Shown here in pieces: positions 38,226 through 50,350 of a DNA stretch of 64,000 nt (position 1 is its first letter; every line of letters begins with the position of its first letter). The DNA is from Colletes latitarsis (lineage: Eukaryota > Arthropoda > Insecta > Hymenoptera > Colletidae), in contig NC_135141.1 in assembly GCF_051014445.1 (NCBI RefSeq), positions 4,030,001 to 4,094,000 on the forward strand. The letters are read 5' to 3'. The translations under genes were made by a program, and so were the position numbers. The notes under the pieces are model-generated. The model was not told the origin of the DNA. It was given only the letters and a program-made list of their open reading frames with translations, and made no database searches.

Positions 38226-38896
38226 CCAGCTTTAATTGACTGTTTCAGTGTGGTACCACATTACTACGTGATTCAAACCCGAAAAAACCCAGGTTCTGGC
38301 CAACAAGTATGCGAAGAAGGCAAAATCATGAGCCAGATGTGGGCATAAGCCATACCTAACCCAGACCTAACCGGTTTTATCCTCTAAAATATTGATCGAA
38401 ACCAGGTTTTATTGACTGCTACTGTGTGGTACCACATTACTACGTGATTCAAATCCGAAAAAACCCAGGATCTGGCCAACAAGTACGCAAAGAAGGCAGA
38501 ATCATGAGCCAGGTGCGCGCATAACCCAGACCTAAACCAGACCTAACCGGTTTTATCCTCTAAACTATTGATCGAAACCTGGTTTTATTGACTGTTACTG
38601 TGTGGTACCACATCACTACGTGATTCAAACCCGAAAAAACCCAGGTTCTGGCCAACAAGTATGCGAAGAAGGCAAAATCATGAGCCAGATGCGGGCATAA
38701 CGCAGACCTAACCCAGACCTAACCGGTGTTATACTCTAAAATGTGGATCGAAGCCAGCTTTAATTGACTGTTTCAGGGTGTTACCACATTACTACGTAAC
38801 TCAAACACGAAAAAACCCGGGATCTGGCCAACAAGTATGCGAAGAAGGCAAAATCATGAGCCAGATACGGGCATAACCCAGACCTAACCCAGACCA
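38226..38896 (+). repeat. Linker monomers between the copies of duplication 7
   Basis: About four monomers of ordinary left-domain subtypes (TGTGGGCATAAGCC, CTCTAAACTATTG, CACATCACTACG). One monomer near 38,770 combines TTTCAGGGTG with TTACCACATTACTACGTAAC, a hybrid of two subtypes that otherwise occur separately. Confidence 0.8.
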
Positions 38897-40336
38897 AACC
38901 GGTGTGATCCTCTAAAATATTGATCGAAACCAGGTTTAATTGTCTGTTTCAGTGTGGAACCACATTACTACGTGATTCAATCCACAGAAAACCTAGGATC
39001 TGGTCAACAAGAATGCGGAAAGGTAAAATCATGAGCCAGATGCGGGCATAACGGAGACCTAACCCAGACCTAACCGGTGTTATCCTCTAAACTATTGATC
39101 GAAACCTGGTTTTATTGACTGTTACTGTGTGGTACCACATTACTACGTGATTCAAACCCGAAAAAACCCAGGTTCTGGCCAACATGTATGCGAAGAAGGC
39201 AAAATCATGAGCCAGATGCGGGCATAACGCAGACCTAACCCAGACCTAACCGGTGTTATCCTCTAAAATGTGGATCGAAGCCAGCTTTAATTGACTGTTT
39301 CAGTGTGATACCACATTACTACGTGACTCAAACACGAAAAAACCCAGGTTCTGGCCAACAAGTATGCGAAGTAGGCAAAATCATGAGCCAGATGTGGGCA
39401 TAAGCCAGACCTAACCCAGACCTAACCGGTTTTATCCTCTAAAATATTCATCGAAACCAGGTTTTATTGACTGCTACTGTGTGGTACCACATTACTACGT
39501 TATTCAAATCCGAAAAAACCCAGGATCTGGCCAACAAGTACGCAAAGAAGGCAAAATCATGAGCCAAATGCGCGCATAACCCAGACCTAAACCGGACCTA
39601 ACCGGTTTTATCCTGTAAAATATTGATTGAAACCTGGTTTTATTGAATGTTACTGTGTGGTACCACATTACTACGTGATTCAAATCCGAAAAAACCCAAA
39701 ATCTGGCCAACAAGTATGCAAAGATGGCAAAATCATGAGCCAGATGCGGGCATAAGTCAGACCTAACCCAGACCTAACCGGTGTCATCCTTTAAAATGTT
39801 GATCGAAACCAAGTTTAATGGACTGTTTCAGTGTGGTACCACATTACTACCTGACTCAAACCCGAAAAAACCCAGGATCTGGCCAACAAGTATGCGAAGA
39901 ATGCAAAATCATGAGCCAGATGTGGGCATAAGCCAGGCCTAACCCAGACCTAACCGGTTTTATCCTCTAAAATAGTGATCGAAACCAGCTGTAATTGACT
40001 GTTTCAATGTGGTACAACATTACTACGTGATTCAAACCCGAAGAAATTCAGGATCTGGCCAACATGTGTGCAAAGAAGGCAAAATCATGAGCCAGATGCG
40101 GGCATAACCCAGACCTAACCCAGACTTAACCGGTGTCATCCTTTAAAATATTGATCGAAACCAAGTTTAGTGGACTGTTTCAGTGTGTTACCACATTACT
40201 ACGTAACTCAAACACGAAAAAACCCGGGATCTGGCCAACAAGTATGCGAAGAAGGCAAAATCATGAGCCAGATGCGTGCATAACCCAGACCTAACCCAGA
40301 CCTAACCGGTGTTATCCTCTAAAATGTGGATCAAAA
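38897..40336 (+). repeat. Segmental duplication 7, copy B
   Basis: Second copy of 36,786-38,225. It carries a conversion-like patch at about 39,088-39,131 (CTCTAAACTATTGATC and GTTTTATTGACTGTTACTG) in place of the GTGGATCGAAGCC and TTTCAG words of copy A. Flanking sequence is the same on both sides of the patch. Confidence 0.9.
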
Positions 40337-42265
40337 CCAGCTTTAATTGACTGTTCCTGTGTGGTACCACATTACTACGTGATTCAAAACCGAAAAAACC
40401 CAGGATCAGGCCAACAAGTATACGAAGAATGCAAAATCATGTCCCAGATACGGGCATAACCCAGACCTAACCCAGACCAAACCGGTGTGATCCTCTAAAA
40501 TATTGATCGAAACCAGGTTTAATTGCCTGTTTCAGTGTGGAACCACATTACTCCGTGATTCAATCCACAGAAAACCTAGGATCTGGCCAACAAGAATGCG
40601 GAAAATGTAAAATCAAGAGCCAGATGCGGGCATAACGCAGACCTAACCCAGACCTAACCGGTGTTATCCTCTAAAATGTGGATCGAAGCCAGCTTTAATT
40701 GACTGTTTCAGTGTGGTACCACATTACTACGTGACTCAAACCCGAAAAAACCCAGGTTCTGGCCAACAAGTATGCGAAGAAGTCAAAATCATGAGCCAGA
40801 TGTGGGCATAAGCCAGACCTAACCCAGACCTAACCGGTTTTATCCTCTAAAATATTGATCGAAACCTGGTTTTATTGACTGTTACTGTGTGGTACCACAT
40901 TACTACGTGATTCAAACCCGAAAAAACCCAGGTTCTGGCCAACAAGTATGCGAAGAAGGCAAAATCATGAGCCAGATGCGGGCATAACGCATACCTAACC
41001 CAGACCTAACCGGTGTTATCCTCTAAAATGTGGATCGAAGCCAGCTTTAATTGACTGTTTCAGTGTGGTACCACATTACTACGTGACTCAAACCCGAAAA
41101 AACCCAGGTTCTGGCCAACAAGTATGCGAAGAAGGCAAAATCATGAGCCAGATGTGGGCATAAGCCAGACCTAACCCAGACCTAACCGGTTTTATCCTCT
41201 AAAATATTGATTGAAACCTGGTTTTATTGACTGTTACTGTGTGGTACCACATTACTACTTGATTCAAATCCGAAAAAACCCAAAATCTGGCCAACAAGTT
41301 TGCAAAGATGGCAAAATCATGAGCCAGATGCGGGCATAAGCCAGACCTAACCCAGACTTAACCGGTGTCATCCTTTAAAATATTGATCGAAACCAAGTCT
41401 AGTGGACTGTTTCAGTGTGTTACCACATTACTACGTAACTCAAACACGAAAAAACCCGGGATCTGGCCAACAAGTATGCGAAGAAGGCAAAATCATGAGC
41501 CAGATGCGTGCATAACCCAGACCTAACCCAGACCTAACCGGTGTTATCCTCTAAAATGTTGATCGAAACCAAGTTTAATGGACTGTTTCAGTCTGGTACC
41601 ACATTACTACGTGACTCAAAACCGAAAAAACCCAGGATCAGGCCAACAAGTATGCGAAGAAGGCAAAATCATGTGCCAGATACGGGCATAACCCAGACCT
41701 AACCCAGACAAAACCGGTGTGATCCTCTAAAATATTGATCGAAACCAGGTTTAATTGTCTGTTTCAGTGTGGAACCACATTACTACGTGATTCAATCCAC
41801 AGAATACCTAGGATCTGGCCAACAAGAATGCGGAAAAGGTAAAATCATGAGCCAGATGCGGGCATAACGCAGACCTAACCCAGACCTAACCGGTGTTATA
41901 CTCTAAAATGTGGATCGAAGCCAGCTTTAATTGACTGTTTCAGGGTGGTACCACATTACTACGTGACTCAAACCCGAAAAAACCCAGGATCTGGCCAACA
42001 AGAATGCGGAAAAGGTAAAATCATGAGCCTGATGCGGGCATAACGCAGACCTAACCCAGACCTAACCGGTATTATACTCTAAAATGTGGATCGAAGCCAG
42101 CTTTAATTGACTGTTTCAGTGTGGTACCACATTACTACGTGACTCAAAACCGAAAAAACCCAGGATCAGGCCAACAAGTATGCGAAGAAGGCAAAATCAT
42201 GAGCCAGATACGGGCATAACCCAGACCTAACCCAGACCAAACCGGTGTGATCCTCTAAAATATTG
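40337..42265 (+). repeat. Right end of the left domain
   Basis: About eleven monomers of known left subtypes with a few private changes: GTCCCAGATACGG near 40,441, TCAAGAGCCAG near 40,613, CATTACTACTTGATTC near 41,259 and GTCTGGTACC near 41,592. The last complete left-type monomer has GATCAGGCC and ACCAAACCGGTGTGATCC. The switch to right-type sequence happens at 42,265-42,285. Confidence 0.85.
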
Positions 42266-42300
42266 ATCGATACCAGGTTTAATTCAATGGTACTGTGTGG
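42256..42300 (+). repeat. Domain boundary inside a hybrid monomer
   Basis: The AT-rich block here (GGTGTGATCCTCTAAAATAT) is the left-domain subtype. From GATCGATACC at 42,265 the sequence is right-domain type: TTTAATTCAATGG, TACTGTGTGGTTCCAC. Right of this point almost all monomers have GATCGATACC or GACCGAATCC and a broken palindrome. Left of it I saw none with TGGTTCCAC. Confidence 0.87.
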
Positions 42301-42496
42301 TTCCACATTACTACGTGATTCAAACCCGAAAAAACCCAGGATCTGGTAAACAAGTATGCGAAGAAGGCGAAATCATGAGCCAGATGCGGGCATAACCCAG
42401 ACCTAACCCAGGCCTACCCGGGGTTACCGACTAAAATATGTATCGATACCAGGTTTAATTGAATTGTACTGTGTGGTTCCACATTACTACGTGATT

Positions 42497-42519
42497 CAAA
42501 CCCAGACCTAACCCAGGAT
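42497..42519 (+). repeat. Second, relocated CCCAGACCTAA unit (right-domain example)
   Basis: In this monomer CAAACCCAGACCTAACCCAGG stands where left-domain monomers have CAAACCCGAAAAAACCCAGG. The substituted segment makes the monomer one base longer (177 bp). The same form occurs near 42,850, 43,205, 43,560, 45,150, 47,790, 49,905, 52,190, 57,130 and 63,115. I saw none in the left domain. Confidence 0.88.
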
Positions 42520-43069
42520 CTGGCCAACAAGTATGCGATGAAGGCAAAATCATGAGCCAGATGCGGGCATAACCCAGACCTAACCCAGACCTAACCGGAT
42601 TTATCCTCTGAAGTATTGATCGATACAAGGTTTAATTGACTGTTACTGTGTGGTACCACATTACTACGTGATGCAAACCCGAAAAAACCCAGGATCTGGT
42701 AAACAAGTATGCGAAGAGGGCAAAATCTTGAGCCAGATGCGGGCATAACCCAGACCTAACCCAGACCTAACAGGTTTTATCCTCTAAAATATTGATCGAT
42801 ACCAGGTTTAATTGAATGGTACTGTGTGGTTCCACATTACCATGTGATTCAAACCCAGACCTAACCCAGGATCTGGTAAACAAGTATGGGAAGAAGGCAA
42901 AATCATGAGCCAGATGCGGGCATAACCCAGACCTAACCCAGGCCTAACCGGGGTTACCGACTAAAATACTGACCGAATCAAAGTTTAATTGACTGTCACT
43001 GTGAGGTACCACATTACTACGTGATTCAAACCCGAAAAAACCCAGGATCTGGCCAACAAGTATGCGAAG

Positions 43070-44065
43070 ATGGCAAAATCATGAGCCACATGCGGGCATA
43101 ACCCAGACGTAACCCAGCCCTAACCGGTTTTATCTTCTCAAATATGTATCGATACCAGGTTTAATTGAATTGTACTGTGTGGTTCCTCATTACTACGTGA
43201 TTCAATCCCAGACCTAACCCAGGATCTGGCCAACAAAGTATGCGATGAAGGCAAAATCATGAGCCAGATGCGGGCATAACCCAGACCTAACCCAGACCTA
43301 ACCGGATTTATCCTCTGAAGTATTGATCGATACAAGGTTTAATTGACTGTTACTGTGTGGTACCACATTACTACGTGATGCAAACCCGAAAAAACCCAGG
43401 ATCTGGTAAACAAGTATGCGAAGAAGGCGAAATCATGAGCCAGATGCGGGCATAACCCAGACCTAACCCAGGCCTACCCGGGGTTACCGACTAAAATACT
43501 GACCGAATCCAGGTTTAATTGAATGGTACTGTGTGGTTCCACATTACTACGTGATTCAAACCCAGACCTAACCCAGGATCTGGCCAACAAGTATGCGAAG
43601 AAGGCAAAATCATGAGTCAGATGCAGGCATAACCCAGACCTAACCCAGACCTATCCGGTGTCATCCTTTAAAATATTGTTCGAAACCAGGTTTAATTTAA
43701 TATTACTGTGTGGTACGACAGTACTACGTGATTCAAAGCCGAAAAAATCCAGGATCTGGCCAACAGGTATGCGAAGAAGGCAAAATCATGAGCCAGATGC
43801 GGGCATAACCCAGACCAAACCCAGACCTAACAGGCTTTATCCTCTAAAATATTGATCGATACCAGGTTTAATTCAATGGTACTGTGTGGTTCCACATTAC
43901 TACGTGATTCAAACCCGAAAAAACCCAGGATCTGGCCAAAAAGTATGCGAAGATGGCAAAATCATGAGCCACATGCGGGCATAACCCAGACCTAACCCAG
44001 ACCTAACCGGTTTTATCTTCTAAAATATGTATCGATACCAGGTTTAATTGAATTGTACTGTGTGG
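43070..44065 (+). repeat. ~1-kb segment duplicated 19.5 kb away (copy A)
   Basis: This segment matches 62,625-63,620 with offset 19,555. It includes the shared single-base insertion in CCAACAAAGTATGCGATG (43,232 and 62,787) and TTTAATTTAATATTACTG. Within the j monomer the one difference I noted is A at 43,735 against G at 63,290. The two copies flank the core HOR. The second lies close to the right edge of the window and continues with the p-q-r-s order. Confidence 0.88.
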
Positions 44066-47002
44066 TTCCATATTACTACGTGATTCAAACCAAGACCTAA
44101 CCCAGGATCTGGCCAACAAGTATGCGATGAAGGCAAAATCATGAGCCACATGCGGGCATAACCCAGACCTAACCCAGACCTAACCGGATTTATCCTCCAA
44201 AATATAGACCGATACAAGGTTTAGTTGACTGTTACTGTGTGGTACCACGTTACTACGTGATGCAAACCCGAAAAAACCCAGGATCTGGTAAACAAGTATG
44301 CGAAGAAGGCAAAACCATGAGCCAGATGCAGGCATAACCCAGACCTAACCCAGACCTAACCGGGGTTACAGACTAAAATACTGACCGCATCCAGGTTTAA
44401 TTGACTGTCACTGTGAGGTGCCACATTACTACGTGATTCAAACCCGAAAAAACACAGGATCTGGCAAACAAGTATGCGAAGATGGCAAAATCATGAGCCA
44501 GATGCGGGCATAACCCCGACCTAACCCAGACCTAACCGGGGTTACCGACTAAAATACTGACCGAACCCAGGTTTAATTCACTGTCACTGTGAGGTGCCAC
44601 ATTACTACGTGATTCAAACCCGAAAAACCCCAGGATCTGGCCAACAAGTATGCGAAGAAGGCAAAATCATGAGCCACATGTGGGCATAACCCTGACCTAA
44701 CCCAGACCTAACCGATTTTATACTCTTAAATATTGATCAATACCAGGTTTAATTGAATGGTACTGTATGGTTCCACATTACTACGTGATTCAAACCCAGA
44801 CCTAACCCAGGATCTGGCCATCAAGTATGCGAAGAAGGCCAAATCATGAGCCAGATGCGGGCATAACCCAGACCTAACCCAGACCTAACCGGTGTTACCG
44901 ATTAAAATACTAACCGAATCCAGGTTTAATTCACAGTTACTGTGAGGTGCCACATTACTACGTGATTCAAACCCGAGAAAACCAAGGATCTGGCCAACAA
45001 GTATGCGAAGAAGGCGAAATCATGAGCCAGATGCGGGCATAACCCAGACCTAACCCAGGCCTAACCGGGGTTACCGACTAAAATACTGACCGAATCCAGG
45101 TTTAATTGAATGGTACTGTGTGGTTCCACATTACTACGTGATTCAAACCCAGACCTAACCCAGGATCTGGCCAACAAGTATGCGAAGAAGGCAAAATCAT
45201 GAGCCAGATGCAGGCATAACCCAGACCTAACCCAGACCTATCCGGTGTCATCCTTTAAAATATTGATCGAAACCAGGTTTAATTTACTATTACCGTGTGG
45301 TACGACAGTACTACGTGATTCAAAGCCGAAAAAACCCAGGATCTGGCCAACAGGTATGCGAAGAAGGCAAAATCATGAGCCAGATGCGGGCATAACCCAG
45401 ACCTAACCCAGACCTAACAGGCTTTATCCTCTAAAATATTGATCGATACCAGGTTTAATTCAATGGTACTGTGTGGTTCCACATTACTACGTGATTCAAA
45501 CCCGAAAAAACCCAGGATCTGGTAAACAAGTATGCGAAGAAGGCGAAATCATGAGCCAGATGCGGGCATAACCCAGACCTAACCCAGGCCTACCCGGGGT
45601 TACCGACTAAAATACTGACCGAATCCAGGTTTAATTGAATGGTACTGTGTGGTTCCACATTACTACGTGATTCAAACCCAGACCTAACCCAGGATCTGGC
45701 CAACAAGTATGCGAAGAAGGCAAAATCATGAGTCAGATGCAGGCATAACCCAGACCTAACCCAGACCTATCCGGTGTCATCCTTTAAAATATTGATCGAA
45801 ACCAGGTTTAATTTACTATTACTGCGTGGTACGACAGTACTACGTGATTCAAAGCCGAAAAAACCCAGGATCTGGCCAACAGGTATGCGAAGAAGGCAAA
45901 ATCATGAGCCAGATGCGGGCATAACCCAGACCAAACCCAGACCTAACAGGCTTTATCCTCTAAAATATTGATCGATACCAGGTTTAATTCAATGGTACTG
46001 TGTGGTTCCACATTACTACGTGATTCAAACCCGAAAAAACCCAGGATCTGGCCAAAAAGTATGCGAAGATGGCAAAATCATGAGCCACATGCGGGCATAA
46101 CCCAGACCTAACCCAGACCTAACCGGTTTTATCTTCTAAAATATGTATCGATACCAGGTTTAATTGAATTGTACTGTGTGGTTCCACATTACTACGTGAT
46201 TCAAACCCAGACCTAACCCAGGATCTGGCCAACAAGTATGCGATGAAGGCAAAATCATGAGCCAGATGCGGGCATAACCCAGACCTAACCCAGACCTAAC
46301 CGGATTTATCCTCTGAAGTATTGATCGATACAAGGTTTAATTGACTGTTACTGTGTGGTACCACATTACTACGTGATGCAAACCCGAAAAAACCCAGGAT
46401 CTGGTAAACAAGTATGCGAAGAGGGCAAAATCTTGAGCCAGATGCGGGCATAACCCAGACCTAACCCAGACCTAACCGGTGTTACCGATTAAAATACTAA
46501 CCGAATCCAGGTTTAATTCACAGTTACTGTGAGGTGCCACATTACTACGTGATTCAAACCCGAGAAAACCAAGGATCTGGCCAACAAGTATGCGAAGAAG
46601 GCGAAATCATGAGCCAGATGCGGGCATAACCCAGACCTAACCCAGGCCTAACCGGGGTTACCGACTAAAATACTGACCGAATCAAGGTTTAATTGACTGT
46701 CACTGTGAGGTACCACATTACTACGTGATTCAAACCCGAAAAAACCCAGGATCTGGCCAACACGAATGCGGAAAAGGCAAAATCATGAGACAGATGCGGG
46801 CATAACCCAGACCTAACCCAGACCTAACCGGTGTTACCGACTAAAATACAGACCGAATCCAGGTTTAATTCACAGTTACTGTGAGGTGCCACATTACTAC
46901 GTGATTCAAACCCGAGAAAACCAAGGATCTGGCCAACAAGTATGCGAAGAAGGCGAAATCATGAGCCAGATGCGGGCATAACCCAGACCTAACCCAGACC
47001 TA

Positions 47003-48413
47003 ACCGGATTTATCCACTGAAATATTGATCGATACAAGGTTTAATTGACTGTTACTGTGTGGTACCACATTACTACGTGATGCAAACCCGAAAAAACCCA
47101 GGATCTGCTAAACAAGTATGCGAAGAAGGCAAAATCATGAGCCAGATGCGGGCATAACCCAGACCTACCCCAGACCTAACCGGGGTTACAGACTAAAATA
47201 CTGACCGAATCCAGGTTTAATTCACTGTTACTGTGAGGTGCCACATTACTACGTGATTCAAACCCGAAAAAACCAAGGATCTGGCCAACAAGTATGCGAA
47301 GAAGGCAAAATCATGAGCCAGATGCGGGCATAACCCAGACCTAACCCAGACCAAACCGGTATTATCCTCTAAAATGTGGTTGGACACCAGGTTTAATTGA
47401 CTGTTTCAGTGTGGTACCACATTACTACGTGATTCAAAGCCGAAAAAACCCAGGATCTGGTAAACAAGTATGCGAAGATGGCCAAATCATGAGCCAGATG
47501 CGGGCATAACCCAGACCTAACCCAGACCTAACCGGTGTTACCGATTAAAATACTGACCGAATCCAGGTTTAATTCACAGTTACTGTGAGGTGCCACATTA
47601 CTACGTGATTCAAACCCGAGAAAACCAAGGATCTGGCCAACAAGTATGCGAAGAAGGCGAAATCATGAGCCAGATGCGGGCATAACCCAGACCTAACCCA
47701 GGCCTAACCGGGGTTACCGACTAAAATACTGGCCGAATCCAAGTTTAATTGAATGGTACTGTGTGGTTCCACATTACTACGTGATTCAAACCCAGACCTA
47801 ACCCAGGATCTGGCCAACAAGTATGCGAAGAAGGCAAAATCATGAGCCAGATGCAGGTATAACCCAGACCTAACCTTGACCTATCCGGTGTCATCCTTTA
47901 AAATATTGATCGAAACCAGGTTTAATTTACTATTACTGTGTGGTACGACAGTACTACGTGATTCAAAGTCGAAAAACCCAGGATCTGGCCAACAGGTATG
48001 CGAAGAAGGCAAAATCATGAGCCAGATGCGGGCATAACCCAGACCTAACCCAGACCTAACCGGTGTTACCGACTAAAATACAGACCGCATTCGGGTTTAA
48101 TTCACTGTTACTGTGTGGTACCACGTTACTACGTGATTCAAACCCGAAAAAACCAAGGATCTGGCCAACACGAATGCGGAAAAGGCAAAATCATGATCCA
48201 GATGCGGGCATAACCCAGACCTAACCCAGACCTAACCAGGGTTACCGACTAAAATACTGACCGAATCCAGGTTTAATTGACTGTCACTGTGAGGTGCCAC
48301 ATTACTACGTGATTCAAACCCGCAAAAACCCTGGATCTGGCCAACAAGTATGCAAAGATGGCAAAATCATGAGCCAGATGCGGGCATAACCCAGACCTAA
48401 CCCAGACCTAACC
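47003..48413 (+). repeat. Partial core HOR unit (monomers e-f-g-h-i-j-k-m)
   Basis: Begins with e, GGATTTATCCACTGAAATATTG at 47,006. It then runs f (GGGGTTACAGAC, CCCCAGACC), g (GGTATTATCC, GTGGTTGGACACC), h (GGTGTTACCGATTAAAATAC), i (ACTGGCCGAATCCAAG), j (CCTTGACCTATCCGG), k (ACAGACCGCATTCGGG) and m (CCAGGGTTACCGAC, GCAAAAACCCTGG). The e-j run repeats at 49,119 and 53,523. Confidence 0.88.
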
Positions 48414-50350
48414 GGTCTTATCCTCTAAAATATTGATCGACACCAGGTTTAATTGAATTGTACTGTGTGGTTCCATATTACTACGTGATTCAAACCAAGA
48501 CCTAACCCAGGATCTGGCCAACAAGTATGCGATGAAGGCAAAATCATGAGCCACATGCGGGCATAACCCAGACCTAACCCAGACCTAACCGGATTTATCC
48601 TCCAAAACATAGACCGATACAAGGTTTAGTTGACTGTTACTGTGTGGTACCACATTACTACGTGATGCAAACCCGAAAAAACCCAGGATCTGGTAAACAA
48701 GTATGCGAAGAAGGCAAAACCATGAGCCAGATGCAGGCATAACCCAGACCTAACCCAGACCTAACCGGGGTTACAGACTAAAATACTGACCGCATCCAGG
48801 TTTAATTGACTGTCACTGTGAGGTGCCACATTACTACGTGATTCAAACCCGAAAAAACACAGGATCTGGCAAACAAGTATGCGAAGATGGCAAAATCATG
48901 AGCCAGATGCGGCCATAACCCCGACCTAACCCAGACCTAACCGGGGTTACCGACTAAAATACTGACCGAATCCAGGTTTAATTCACTGTCACTGTGAGGT
49001 GCCACATTACTACGTGATTCAAACCCGAGAAAACCAAGGATCTGGCCAACAAGTATGCGAAGACGGCGAAATCATGAGCCAGATGCGGGCATAACCCAGA
49101 CCTAACCCAGACCTAACCGGATTTATCCACTGAAATATTGATCGATACAAGGTTTAATTGACTGTTACTGTGTGGTACCACATTACTACGTGATGCAAAC
49201 CCGAAAAAACCCAGGATCTGCTAAACAAGTATGCGAAGAAGGCAAAATCATGAGCCAGATGCGGGCATAACCCAGACCTACCCCAGACCTAACCGGGGTT
49301 ACAGACTAAAATACTGACCGAATCCAGGTTTAATTCACTGTTACTGTGAGGTGCCACATTACTACGTGATTCAAACCCGAAAAAACCAAGGATCTGGCCA
49401 ACAAGTATGCGAAGAAGGCAAAATCATGAGCCAGATGCGGGCATAACCCAGACCTAACCCAGACCAAACCGGTATTATCCTCTAAAATGTGGTTGGACAC
49501 CAGGTTTAATTGACTGTTTCAGTGTGGTACCACATTACTACGTGATTCAAACCCGAAAAAACCCAGGATCTGGTAAACAAGTATGCGAAGATGGCCAAAT
49601 CATGAGCCAGATGCGGGCATAACCCAGACCTAACCCAGACCTAACCGGTGTTACCGATTAAAATACTGACCGAATCCAGGTTTAATTCACAGTTACTGTG
49701 AGGTGCCACATTACTACGTGATTCAAACCCGAGAAAACCAAGGATCTGGCCAACAAGTATGCGAAGAAGGCGAAATCATGAGCCAGATGCGGGCATAACC
49801 CAGACCTAACCCAGGCCTAACCGGGGTTACCGACTAAAATACTGGCCGAATCCAAGTTTAATTGAATGGTACTGTGTGGTTCCACATTACTACGTGATTC
49901 AAACCCAGACCTAACCCAGGATCTGGCCAACAAGTATGCGAAGAAGGCAAAATCATGAGCCAGATGCAGGTATAACCCAGACCTAACCTTGACCTATCCG
50001 GTGTCATCCTTTAAAATATTGATCGAAACCAGGTTTAATTTACTATTACTGTGTGGTACGACAGTACTACGTGATTCAAAGTCGAAAAACCCAGGATCTG
50101 GCCAACAGGTATGCGAAGAAGGCAAAATCATGAGCCAGATGCGGGCATAACCCAGACCTAACCCAGACCTAACCGGTGTTACCGACTAAAATACAGACCG
50201 AATCCAGGTTTAATTGACTGTCACTGTGAGGTGCCACATTACTACGTGATTCAAACCCGCAAAAACCCTGGATCTGGCCAACAAGTATGCAAAGATGGCA
50301 AAATCGTGAGCCAGATGCGGGCATAACCCAGACCTAACCCAGACCTAACC
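48414..50350 (+). repeat. Core HOR, 11-monomer unit (a-b-c-d-e-f-g-h-i-j-k), copy 1
   Basis: Starts with monomer a (GGTCTTATCC at 48,414, GATCGACACC, TTCCATATTACTACG, CCAAGACC). Next come b (CCTCCAAAACATAGACC), c (GGGGTTACAGAC, GACCGCATCC), d (GGGGTTACCGAC, CCGAGAAAACC) and then e to k. The next a is at 50,351, so the unit is 1937 bp. It is almost identical to 52,818-54,754 (offset 4404). Confidence 0.92.

Larger units (their letters stand above)
1..42265 (+). repeat. Left satellite domain: GGTACC-type monomers, mosaic of segmental duplications
   Basis: Monomers here mostly keep the palindrome GTGGTACCAC (or GTGGTACAAC and GTGGTATCAC) and GATCGAAACC. Subtypes are recognised by diagnostic words: ATCCACAGAATACCTAGG, CCCGAAGAAATTCAGG, AACACGAAAAAACCCGGG, AAATTCGAGAAAACCC and AAAACCGAAAAAACCCAGGATCAGG. 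Subtype order is conserved only within duplicated blocks, whose offsets approximate integer numbers of monomers. There is no single regular higher-order repeat across the domain. This is the pattern expected from repeated unequal exchange of multi-monomer segments. Confidence 0.93.
42266..46990 (+). repeat. Left copy of the flanking HOR family (p-q-r-s-u-v-w-x-j)
   Basis: Monomer words in order: r GGATTTATCCTCTGAAGTATTG (about 42,597), s AGGTTTTATCC, u GGGGTTACCGACTAAAATAC with GAATCAAAG, v TATCTTCTCAAATATGTATC, w TCTGAAGTATTG, x GGGGTTACCGAC with GAATCC, j TATCCGGTGTCATCC, p AGGCTTTATCC (about 43,830), q TATCTTCTAAAATATGTATC. This order recurs at 62,6xx-64,000. From 44,190 monomers of core types (b, c, d, l, h) intrude, followed by j and p again (45,241; 45,420; 45,770; 45,950). 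The block is a mixture of both families. Confidence 0.85.

Noticed and set aside
43658..43855. Plus-strand frames of 65 codons at 43,658, 45,774 and 63,213
   Set aside because: These are copies of one duplicated j-p monomer pair read in the same frame. Recurrence follows from the segmental duplication, not from selection on a protein.
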